Positions 50,002 through 60,400 of a stretch of DNA of 64,000 bases are shown here, one piece after another. The stretch comes from Picocystis sp. L7 (taxonomy: Eukaryota > Chlorophyta > Picocystophyceae > Picocystales > Picocystaceae): contig QXJR01000014.1 of assembly GCA_020975725.1 (NCBI GenBank), forward strand, positions 618,890 through 682,889, read 5' to 3'. Under the pieces are notes generated by a model, which ran no database searches, was not told the origin of the DNA, and saw only the letters and a list, made by a program, of their open reading frames with translations. The position numbers and the translations under genes are program-made. The number at the start of each line of letters is the position of its first letter. Within the stretch, counting starts at the first letter, position 1.

Positions 50002-50880
50002 ATGACCCTCTCGTCCTTCTTCCAGGCCCTCTTCTTGCTCTGTGGAACGGGCCTCCAACAAGCCTTCGCAGGAGATGAGCCGGAACGTTTTTTTCTGGCC
50101 GACAACGGCGTGACCGTGCTGTGTCCCGATGCGGCCGTGGGCGACACCGGCGTGGTGGGAGGGGAAACCTACACCAAACGGACCCGGGCCCAGCTCAGCA
50201 CTCTTATTGACGATGATCAAGCGGACGAACGGATCCGGCTGACCTGCACGACTGAGATCACGGACATGAGAGATTTGTTCTTTGGGGCCAGCAGCTTCAA
50301 TCAAGACATCGGCAGCTGGGACACCAGCCAGGTGACCAACATGCAGGCAATGTTCGAGCTAGCCACCAACTTCAACCAAGACATCGGTGATTGGGACACC
50401 AGCAGTGTGACCAACATGAGGGCAATGTTTCAGGAAGCCACGAATTTCAATCGAGACATCAGCAGCTGGGACACCAGCAGTGTGGACAACATGAGGCAAA
50501 TGTTTGAAGACGCTCGTGACTTCGACCAACCAATCGGAGGTTGGATCATCACTCAGGTGACCCGGCTGGACGACATGTTTAGGCGCGCCAATGCTTTCAA
50601 CCAAGACCTCAGCTCATGGACAACCAGCAGCGCGACGCAAATGGAGAACATGTTCGAGGGTGCCACCAACTTCAATCAGGACATCAGTGGTTGGGACACC
50701 TCCAGTGTGACTCTCATGCAGAACATGTTCAAGGACGCCGGTGCCTTTGACCAGAATCTGTCTGGTTGGGTTGTGTCTCAGGTGACCAGGTGCGAAGGGT
50801 TTGCACAGAATGCTGGATTCTTGGACAATAGCCAGCTTCCAAATTTTACCCAGTGTTCAGTGTCGCCGCCACCAGTGTGA
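50002..50880 (+). CDS. secreted DUF285 (BspA-like) repeat protein
   Basis: 292 residues. ATG 50002 is chosen because it gives a signal peptide ([20 protein letters not shown]...AFA); an earlier in-frame ATG near 49903 adds 33 polar residues. After the N-terminal cap ([18 protein letters not shown]...YTKRTR...[13 protein letters not shown]) come about seven 25-residue repeats ([16 protein letters not shown] and variants). The last repeat ends in [13 protein letters not shown] and [10 protein letters not shown], a C-terminal cap. It is the intact paralogue of the minus-strand gene at 47492-48887, in head-to-head arrangement. Function unknown. Confidence 0.85.
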   Translation: MTLSSFFQALFLLCGTGLQQAFAGDEPERFFLADNGVTVLCPDAAVGDTGVVGGETYTKRTRAQLSTLIDDDQADERIRLTCTTEITDMRDLFFGASSFNQDIGSWDTSQVTNMQAMFELATNFNQDIGDWDTSSVTNMRAMFQEATNFNRDISSWDTSSVDNMRQMFEDARDFDQPIGGWIITQVTRLDDMFRRANAFNQDLSSWTTSSATQMENMFEGATNFNQDISGWDTSSVTLMQNMFKDAGAFDQNLSGWVVSQVTRCEGFAQNAGFLDNSQLPNFTQCSVSPPPV

Positions 50881-51129
50881 GCCCCATGCTCCGCAGTAGC
50901 TGTCGAGAAGAGCATGCAATCTTTTACTCTTTGTGGAGAGCATGGTGCATGGAGCTCGGAATGAGTCCTCTTCTTGTTTGGACGATCAATGTAACAACGG
51001 CAGAATCTTTTGTACTCAGACATCCACAGACTTACCCCTCGACCAGCAGCTATCCTTGACGTGAGCAGGAGTACCCCACATAGCATGTACAGGACAGTCG
51101 TCCTCAACATGCCGACACCTACAAGTAGC

Positions 51130-51503
51130 TCCCAATAAGACATCGAGAGTTGGAACACCAGCCAGAAAATGGACAAGAAGTTCATGTTGGTGGGCGCAGC
51201 GACTGAAAGCTTGAGCTTCGAAAGCGAGGCAATCAGCAGTTTGAAATCCAGGTGTATGTTTAAAACAGGCAGGTGCTTTGACATAGACACTGGAAGCTGG
51301 GACGCCAATGGCGGGACCGTCATGAACACCATGTTTAGAGGAGCTGCTGTCTTCAACCAAAAGCCGGACATGGGACACCACAAGTGTTACCACTTAGAAG
51401 AAAGCGTTGCCACATGCGGCTCCCTTGAACCAAGACCACAAAGTAAGGTTTGTGGAGAGCCAAGCAAATCCACCCTACAAGTTTTGCTTTGTTTTCAGGA
51501 TTG
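51130..51503 (+). pseudogene. decayed DUF285 repeat fragment
   Basis: Traces of the repeat are visible (DIESWNTSQ near 51140, then DIDTGSWDANGGTVMNTMFRGAAVFNQ near 51280-51360), separated by degenerate sequence. It is a broken third copy downstream of the intact gene. Confidence 0.6.
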
Positions 51504-51510
51504 ATGTGTT

Positions 51511-52140
51511 GTAACTTCCTAGGTCACCCTCCCGTTGAGGAGTGCTTTCTTCTTCCTCGACAGTACATGTGCAAGTGCACATTTATTACTATAAAAGACA
51601 AAGTACTAATTGTACCATCTTGGATAATTACCGCAGAGGATAACCTCGATGACCCATAGAGAGGAGCCGCCGGTCTTTTTAATGAACAAGTCCTACTCAA
51701 GGCCTCCGACACACGCTCCCTCCTCACGCCGTCCGCGTCCGGGCACCGTCGGGGCACCGTCGGGGCACTCCAGGAGCCGTTTCTTCGCCAAGCATCCGAG
51801 TTTGTCCCACCTCTCCTTCGTGGGACCAAGTGTATACGACCGCTGTTCTCGTCCTCCAATGGTCGAGAGTGGAACAAAGTCTAGAAAGGACCACGAAGCT
51901 AGGGTTTCGTGCCCATTTGTTAGGAGCGAAGCTCCTTGCTCTTGAACTCCGTCGGTACGGAGGAAGTTGCCTCGGAGGTTGAGGAGGCGCTTGGGAGGCG
52001 GTTCTACCTTCGAGGTCAAGATCAACTTGATTACAAGGAGTGTGGGGGGAGGAGTTAAGTACTCCTCCCCATCGAGGGATAACCATCCATTGAAGGGGTT
52101 CAATGGGTGAGGAATGAAGGGGGAACCCTGGTTCCTAACA
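51511..52140 (-). repeat. G3 3' LTR (tentative)
   Basis: On the minus strand the segment begins TGTTAGGAACC right after a polypurine tract, and a plausible end ...TTACAACA lies at 51511, giving 630 bp. No second copy exists in the window, so the outer end is a guess. Confidence 0.45.
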
Positions 52141-52155
52141 CTCCCCAGCCCCAAC
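52141..52155 (-). promoter_or_regulatory. G3 polypurine tract
   Basis: Minus-strand TTGGGGCTGGGGAG ends at the TG of the LTR. Confidence 0.55.
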
Positions 52156-52241
52156 ACCGGCGTCCTCGACGGTCCTTGTATACTAAACAAACAGGTGGTA
52201 GGAGAAAACTTGCCCTCAGGTCAAAAACTCCTAAAGAAAAC

Positions 52242-54745
52242 TTAATCTATCCTAGATGAGGCTCTATAAAGCAGCCTTTCCAATTCCTTATGTGTGACTG
52301 TCTCTTCATATCCGTCCGTGTAACGGATAGTGTATCGTCCTGCACCATGTTTGGGAGCGGCGATGACTTGTCCAGCGTAATACATGAGCAGTCCCTGCTC
52401 GTCAAAGCGCTTCTGTACTACCCGGTGCAGGTTTGCCTTAGGCAATGCTTGCAAACCTGTAAGTTTCACGGTGGACGCACGTCCAATGGCCGCTGCCCAA
52501 GGGGCTTTGCCAGTCCAGGTGTTCTGGACGATAGGTGTCTTTTGCTGAAATTTGACTTGTTTGTGCTTGAGAACTGCAGCCTTATTGGCAGCAGTGATGC
52601 CAGTTTCAGGCAGAATTCCATTCACCTTTTCATAGACAGCGACGTCGCTGATCAGCGCATCATCTTCATATGCCCACCCCAATTCTTTGGCACTTGTATC
52701 CCATTGAACATAGTATCTAGGTGGTATTGAATTCCAGTTGCGCAGGAGGTATTTTCTGACAGGATATTTCTGCGCTAGGTTGGTGGGTTGCTGTGGCATC
52801 TGCGGCGGTAGCACGGACGGTCCAGGTTGTTGAGCTAAAGGGAATTTCGCAGGATCTGCTGTCCAAAATTTTTCAAGTTTCTCAGCATGCACGATTGGGT
52901 GAATGCTGCTGCCTTCCGGTAAGCGGATCTCATAATTGTCCTTTCCCAGGGAGCGGACAATTTCGGTAACCCGGAAGCGTGGCTGCAGTTTATGCTGATC
53001 ACTGCGCGTCGCACGTCCTCCCTGCAGTTTGACGGTGTCTCCCTTTGCAAAGTTTTTGTTGACCCGCGTTCGGTCACTGAAAAATCGCATGCGTTCCTCA
53101 GACTTGGCGAGGTTGACTGCCATGAGACGATATATCGTCCTCTGGTATTTGCACAATTCAGCAACATGCTTATCAATTGTACGGTTGCAGGGTCCGGGCA
53201 GCAGATAGAAGGGCATGGTTGGATGACGACCCAACTCTGCCAGAAACGGAATAACCCCTGTAGTGACCCGTACGGTGTTGTTGGTCGCGAATTCTGCAAC
53301 GTGCAGGCATCTATACCAATCGTGATCTGCACCTAAAGTATCTATAAGCGCGACCCGCAGTTGGTCCGCTAGCGTCGCAATTTGACGTTCCGTCTGACCA
53401 TCGGACTGCTGATGGTAAGCAGTTGTAAGCATGGCCGTGACACCCAAGGCCTCCATGAAATCGCGCCAGTATGCGCTGGTGAATTTCGTGTCTCGGTCCA
53501 TGATCAAATTGCTGGGGCATCCGCGTTTCGCGACCCAGTGACGCTCAAACTGAAAGGCCAGCTCAGTTGCAGTGATGCTGGTGGTGATAGGAATGTAGAC
53601 GGTGTATTTGGTAAACCGGTCTACGATAACCAAAGCTGCATTGTAATCGTGACTGGGTGGCAATCCCATTGCAATGTCCAGTGTCACCCATCGATTCGGG
53701 TACGACCCATGGTCTGTAGGATGAAGAGTAGTTTTGCTGCGCTGCCTGCTGATTTTGCCCAGTTGGCAAGCATAACATTGTCTGCAATATGATTTGACGT
53801 CCTCGTGCATTCCCGGCCAGTAATATTGCCGCGTCAGCAGTTAAGTGGTTTTATGAACTCCTGGGTGGCCTGCATAAGGCAAATCATGCGTTGTCATCAG
53901 GATGAGGTTCTTGACTGCGCGGTCGTTAGGAACGTACAACCGTTTCTGCCCCTGGGTGACCTTATACATCATTCCATCTTGTTTCTGCAGGGTATCTGTC
54001 TCCTCAAGTTTCTGATAGTTTGCGTCCATCGATGCCGCTTTTGCAAGTAGCGCATCCAGTCGGCTAATCTTACCAATGTCGACTGCTGTGAGTACTGATT
54101 GCAGGGGGTGCAAAGTAGTATTCTCAGCTTGGTAAAAAGGACTATCCAGCGCCCCGGGTGAGGGAAGTGAATAGCATGCCGCTGCTTGCTAAGCGTCGTT
54201 ATCGATGGTATCGATCCAGATACGTATGATGGAATTGATCCAGGAGACGGGGAACGCATTGCCAAGCATACGGTTCCTGGTGGATTTGTCCAGTCCCGGT
54301 GCTGCTGTGTCTCCCGGCTGCAGCCCAACCAACAATTCCCGCTCTTCAGGAGCCATTTGCCTGGTGGTAGTGCCACCTGTTTGGTGAACCAATGACTGGC
54401 CATTTCTGACATTATGTGTGTTGTCCCAGCTGGCCATCAGCGTGGGCGCTTTTTCGGACGGCGTTGTCCAACCTGATCGGAGACAGGCCTGCCAAGTAAG
54501 CGGTTGGACAATTTCCTTTGCGCTGGGCTTCAAATTTTCAGTGTCCAGATTACTCCATAGCAGCCTTGTGCGCTGCTGCGCTGACCAGTGGCTCAAGTCA
54601 TGCTGGGAAGCTTGCCCCAGCCACTGCTGCACTCCATCCAGATCTTTCTATAGGTGCTGAGCAAACGGTGTGCACTCAATTGCATAGAAGGTAGCTTGGC
54701 TGCGCACAAGTAGTTTGTGCACCGTTTGAAACAGCGAGCGGTTTA
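52242..54745 (-). pseudogene. G3: truncated gypsy pol with methyltransferase and integrase
   Basis: The minus-strand remnant starts inside a DNMT3-like domain (ECTPFAQHL, TAG near 54650, then SAQQRTRLLW, LTWQACL and LGNAFPVSW). It continues to an H2C2 zinc region (HPGVHKT, in-frame TAA near 53841, YWPGM, CRQCYAC) and a DDE integrase that is open to 52242 (TLDIAMGLPP, IMDRDTKF, DGQTER). The tail holds a chromodomain-like stretch (RYYVQWDTSAKELGWAYEDD) and a Tudor-like end (YTIRYTDGYEE). RT and gag are missing; the 5' break is near 54745. The integrase is clearly different from G1/G2 and closer to typical chromovirus sequences, yet the methyltransferase sits in the same place. Confidence 0.85.
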
Positions 54746-55660
54746 GGAAGAGGATTTTTGCGATGCGCGTGGGACCAATTAAGGTTTAGGGTTTCAAAAA
54801 GAGGCTCGCAAAACGGTTCGAGCTAAGCTGAGTTGCGCAAAGTAGATGCTTGCCCCCCTTTTTGAAATCGTCCGTGCCCCCCTTTTTTTCTTCCGCTTCT
54901 CGTGGGTTTAGGTAGAAGTTTTTTGCGATGCGATTGGGGGGTGTAGGGGTTAGGGGTTTAGGGGTACCCCAAAATGCCCGTGCCCGAATAGGGATTAGGG
55001 GTTGTTTTGGGGACGTCCCCCAAAGGACATCGAACGTCCCCCAGAGGACATTTTGTGTGAATTTGAGAGGAACCCTACCGGGATCCCCCCATCTTGATAC
55101 GGTTTACAAAAGGAAATCCGCACCTATGAGTAGGGATTCCCTCTCTTCGATTGGTTAAAAAACCGCGGTTGAGAGGTCCGAATAGGAGGGGATCGAGAGG
55201 TCCACGGAGGAATCCCGCACCTTCGAGTCTCTCTTCGGTAGTTGTTCCCTTTTGGTTCCAGATCGTGGAATAAAACCTATCGCTGCCAGCATTCGAAGAA
55301 GGAACCTGTCGAGGATCCCGTCGGGTCTGGACCAATCGCAAGCGAGAACGAAGGGGGGTATTGGAGACTCGAAATCGACGCGGTTGGGAGGTACAAAGGG
55401 GGGCACTATGATCTGTTTTCTTCCTCCGATCTTCTACAAACGTGTTGTCGAAACAAGCAGCGCCAAACGAGCTTCGAATCACGGAACTACGCCGATTCGA
55501 TCTCGAAAAACTTCAGATGACAGCCATACCAGAGTACAAGGTTATTGAAGTTGAAACAGCTTGAGATGAGTGATTGGAAGCCTTCTCCCACACATCGTGC
55601 GAATCCCCTGGCCACCTTCGGAAGGTAGAGGCCTTTTGCGATTGCGATTGGGTACCCTTA
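54746..55660. other. repeat-rich junction region with telomere-like words
   Basis: No gene. It contains GGTTTAGGGTTT (54783-54794) and GGGGTTAGGGGTTTAGGGG (about 54946-54964), resembling degenerate TTTAGGG telomere repeats. A word TTTTGCGATGCG recurs three times (about 54752, 54920 and 55637), and one copy of an 89-bp direct repeat is here. Confidence 0.55.
54818..54906. repeat. 89-bp direct repeat, copy 1
   Basis: Identical to 55735-55823. It starts TCGAGCTAAGCTGAG and ends CTTCTCGTGGG. Confidence 0.85.
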
Positions 55661-55687
55661 GGTATTAGGTATTGAAGATTTCCGCTC

Positions 55688-55823
55688 CAAAACGGTTCGA
55701 GCTAAGCTGAGTTGCGCAAAGTAGTTGCTGGAGGTCGAGCTAAGCTGAGTTGCGCAAAGTAGATGCTTGCCCCCCTTTTTGAAATCGTCCGTGCCCCCCT
55801 TTTTTTCTTCCGCTTCTCGTGGG
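55688..55823. repeat. 89-bp direct repeat, copy 2 with a partial duplicate
   Basis: A partial copy (55688-55724) precedes a full copy (55735-55823) of the repeat at 54809-54906. Confidence 0.82.
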
Positions 55824-56640
55824 GAAGCTCCCCCGTCCTTCGTTCGTTCTTTTTTTTTTTCGGGCGTGGGGGATTCGGGTTGGGGGGGCGCGGAACCCGC
55901 CATCGCCCCGGGACCTCGTTCGTGGGCGTCGTTTCGGTCGGGGAGCGGGGTGGGGGCGTCGGCGGGGCCTCTCCATCGCCATCGCGCGTGGGGCGCATCC
56001 CATCCCGTCGGGCGCGCGGGGGGGTGGGGGGGGGAGGGGCGCAGGGGGGGAAAGGGGGGCATAGGGGGTCGGGGGTCGGGGTGGGGGGTTTGAGGGGGCC
56101 AGGGGGGGCATTCGCGATCGCGAGAGGGACAGGGGGGAGAGGCGGTAATCGAAGCGCGACCGAACCTGCGCGCGAACGCGACACCGACAGACGCGGTCCC
56201 ACGGACGCGCGCGACGCGCACGCGCCGTCGATCCTCCTCCGTGGGGGGTCGACGCGTGCGTTCGGAGCGTTTCGCGCGGCCGTGGCACCGCGTACGACCA
56301 ATGCGACGCAGGGCCACGGACGGCCGACGCCACGGAGGTCGGACCGACCGCGACCGACGGGATCGAACGGACATAAGGGCGATCGTTTTTCGAGCTTCGA
56401 ACGTCGGAATCTTTTCTTTGTAATACATGAGCGTGTTTCGAAGCGATATTCGTCCCCGCCTCGCCCGTTCGACCGGTTTTGGTGGACTCCTGGTCCCTCG
56501 TCGGCGAAACAGCCGATGGAGCGACCAGCAGGCATCGCGTACGCTTCGACTGGCGATGCAATGGACCAAACGAACGCTACCACTGGATTATACGTGCTCG
56601 AAAACGGGTGGATGCAAAAATTAAGCGTCGTTGGAGCGGT
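55824..56640. other. G-rich low-complexity region
   Basis: Long G runs (55980-56120) and skewed GC content leave all frames open on both strands. The resulting long frames overlap each other in antisense and have no domain. No gene is supported. Confidence 0.55.
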
Positions 56641-57310
56641 CGCGAAAGAATTGGAGGACGGCTGATGGGTCGTCGACATCCTGCACCTGGCGCGACGAGG
56701 GGAGGACCAGGAGGGGCCTCGAGTCGGTGTCGAAAGCGATGCGAACGGGACAACTTGACCATGCCACCTTCGTTGGATGGGTCTATAGAGGGATGCACGT
56801 TAAAATTCAGCGCCATCCGAGTCGAAACGACGAAATGGACACCCTGCTGATGGGTCGTCGACATCCCGCACCTGGAGCGACGAAGGGAGGACCAGGAGGG
56901 AGTTCAAGTCGGTATGGAAAGCTATGCAAACGGGACAAACGGACCCTGCCACCTTCGTTGGATGGGTCCGAGAGGGACGCACGCGAAAATTCAGCGCCAT
57001 CCAAGTCGAAACGACGAAATGGTCACCCTGCTGGTGGGTCGTCGACATCCCGCACCTGGAGCGACGAAGGGAGGACGAGGAGGGGCCTCGAGTCGGTATC
57101 GAAAGCGATGCGAACGGGACAAACGGACCATGCCACCTTCGTTGGATGGGTCCGAGAGGGACGCACGCGAAAATTCAGCGCCATCGAAATCGTGGCGACG
57201 GAATGGACACCCCGCAGGTGGATCGTCGACATCCTGCACCAGGAGCGACGAAGAGAGGACCAGGAGGGACCGCGACTCGCGGTCAAAGCGTTGGCAACGC
57301 CACATACACG
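56640..57310. repeat. 184/185-bp tandem repeat, about 3.5 copies
   Basis: CGTCGACATC recurs at 56671, 56856, 57040 and 57224 (spacings 185, 184, 184) with similar sequence between, including CCACCTTCGTTGGATGGGTC and AAAATTCAGCGCCAT. The period is not a multiple of three, so a repeat protein is unlikely. Confidence 0.88.
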
Positions 57311-57456
57311 GAACGCAACCATCTTTCCATAACTCAGGAAGGGCGCAAGCCAACCTTATCCTCCGTCGACATCTCGGCACCGAAATGGACGAGGTCCTAG
57401 TAGATCGACAAAGTTCTACGATTGATTCGAATGTGAACAAAACAAGGCAGGGCCAA

Positions 57457-60400
57457 ACCTCACGCTTTGGCAGGGGCCCCATAGTGAGCCTGAGGCTTCG
57501 GCGATTCCGGACCCTCACGCTCAGGCAGGGGCCCCATAGTGAGCCTGAGGCTTCGGCGAATCCGGACCCTCACGCTCAGGCAGGGGCCCCATAGTGAGCC
57601 TGAGGCTTCGGCGAATCCGGACCCTCACGCTCAGGCAGGGGCCCCATAGTGAGCCTGAGGCTTCGGCGAATCCGGACCCTCACGCTCAGGCAGGGGCCCC
57701 ATAGTGAGCCTGAGGCTTCGGCGAATCCGGACCCTCACGCTCAGGCAGGGGCCCCATAGTGAGCCTGAGGCTTCGGCGATTCCGGACCCTCACGCTCAGG
57801 CAGGGGCCCCATAGTGAGCCTGAGGCTTCGGCGATTCCGGACCCTCACGCTCAGGCAGGGGCCCCATAGTGAGCCTGAGGCTTCGGCGATTCCGGACCCT
57901 CACGCTCAGGCAGGGGCCCCATAGTGAGCCTGAGGCTTCGGCGATTCCGGACCCTCACGCTCAGGCAGGGGCCCCATAGTGAGCCTGAGGCTTCGGCGAT
58001 TCCGGACCCTCACGCTCAGGCAGGGGCCCCATAGTGAGCCTGAGGCTTCGGCGATTCCGGACCCTCACGCTCAGGCAGGGGCCCCATAGTGAGCCTGAGG
58101 CTTCGGCGAATCCGGACCCTCACGCTCAGGCAGGGGCCCCATAGTGAGCCTGAGGCTTCGGCGAATCCGGACCCTCACGCTCAGGCAGGGGCCCCATAGT
58201 GAGCCTGAGGCTTCGGCGAATCCGGACCCTCACGCTCAGGCAGGGGCCCCATAGTGAGCCTGAGGCTTCGGCGATTCCGGACCCTCACGCTCAGGCAGGG
58301 GCCCCATAGTGAGCCTGAGGCTTCGGCGATTCCGGACCCTCACGCTCAGGCAGGGGCCCCATAGTGAGCCTGAGGCTTCGGCGAATCCGGACCCTCACGC
58401 TCAGGCAGGGGCCCCATAGTGAGCCTGAGGCTTCGGCGATTCCGGACCCTCACGCTCAGGCAGGGGCCCCATAGTGAGCCTGAGGCTTCGGCGAATCCGG
58501 ACCCTCACGCTCAGGCAGGGGCCCCATAGTGAGCCTGAGGCTTCGGCGAATCCGGACCCTCACGCTCAGGCAGGGGCCCCATAGTGAGCCTGAGGCTTCG
58601 GCGATTCCGGACCCTCACGCTCAGGCAGGGGCCCCATAGTGAGCCTGAGGCTTCGGCGAATCCGGACCGTCACGCTCAGGCAGGGGCCCCATAGTGAGCC
58701 TGAGGCTTCGGCGATTCCGGACCCTCACGCTCAGGCAGGGGCCCCATAGTGAGCCTGAGGCTTCGGCGATTCCGGACCCTCACGCTCAGGCAGGGGCCCC
58801 ATAGTGAGCCTGAGGCTTCGGCGAATCCGGACCCTCACGCTCAGGCAGGGGCCCCATAGTGAGCCTGAGGCTTCGGCGAATCCGGACCCTCACGCTCAGG
58901 CAGGGGCCCCATAGTGAGCCTGAGGCTTCGGCGAATCCGGACCCTCACGCTCAGGCAGGGGCCCCATAGTGAGCCTGAGGCTTCGGCGAATCCGGACCCT
59001 TACGCTCAGGCAGGGGCCCCATAGTGAGCCTGAGGCTTCGGCGAATCCGGACCCTCACGCTCAGGCAGGGGCCCCATAGTGAGCCTGAGGCTTCGGCGAA
59101 TCCGGACCCTCACGCTCAGGCAGGGGCCCCATAGTGAGCCTGAGGCTTCGGCGATTCCGGACCCTCACGCTCAGGCAGGGGCCCCATAGTGAGCCTGAGG
59201 CTTCGACGAATCCGGACCCTCACGCTCAGGCAGGGGCCCCATAGTGAGCCTGAGGCTTCGGCGAATCCGGACCCTCACGCTCAGGCAGGGGCCCCATAGT
59301 GAGCCTGAGGCTTCGGCGAATCCGGACCCTCACGCTCAGGCAGGGGCCCCATAGTGAGCCTGAGGCTTCGGCGATTCCGGACCCTCACGCTCAGGCAGGG
59401 GCCCCATAGTGAGCCTGAGGCTTCGGCGATTCCGGACCCTCACGCTCAGGCAGGGGCCCCATAGTGAGCCTGAGGCTTCGGCGAATCCGGACCCTCACGC
59501 TCAGGCAGGGGCCCTATAGTGAGCCTGAGGCTTCGGCGATTCCGGACCCTCACGCTCAGGCAGGGGCCCCATAGTGAGCCTGAGGCTTCGGCGAATCCGG
59601 ACCCTCACGCTCAGGCAGGGGCCCCATAGTGAGCCTGAGGCTTCGGCGAATCCGGACCCTCACGCTCAGGCAGGGGCCCCATAGTGAGCCTGAGGCTTCG
59701 GCGATTCCGGACCCTCACGCTCAGGCAGGGGCCCCATAGTGAGCCTGAGGCTTCGGCGAATCCGGACCGTCACGCTCAGGCAGGGGCCCCATAGTGAGCC
59801 TGAGGCTTCGGCGATTCCGGACCCTCACGCTCAGGCAGGGGCCCCATAGTGAGCCTGAGGCTTCGGCGATTCCGGACCCTCACGCTCAGGCAGGGGCCCC
59901 ATAGTGAGCCTGAGGCTTCGGCGAATCCGGACCCTCACGCTCAGGCAGGGGCCCCATAGTGAGCCTGAGGCTTCGGCGAATCCGGACCCTCACGCTCAGG
60001 CAGGGGCCCCATAGTGAGCCTGAGGCTTCGGCGAATCCGGACCCTCACGCTCAGGCAGGGGCCCCATAGTGAGCCTGAGGCTTCGGCGAATCCGGACCCT
60101 TACGCTCAGGCAGGGGCCCCATAGTGAGCCTGAGGCTTCGGCGAATCCGGACCCTCACGCTCAGGCAGGGGCCCCATAGTGAGCCTGAGGCTTCGGCGAA
60201 TCCGGACCCTCACGCTCAGGCAGGGGCCCCATAGTGAGCCTGAGGCTTCGGCGAATCCGGACCCTCACGCTCAGGCAGGGGCCCCATAGTGAGCCTGAGG
60301 CTTCGGCGAATCCGGACCCTCACGCTCAGGCAGGGGCCCCATAGTGAGCCTGAGGCTTCGGCGAATCCGGACCCTCACGCTCAGGCAGGGGCCCCATAGT

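Noticed and set aside
55658-56679. Several 270-325-residue frames on both strands
   Set aside because: G/C-run low-complexity DNA leaves all frames open. The products are Pro/Arg- or Gly-rich with no consistent domain.
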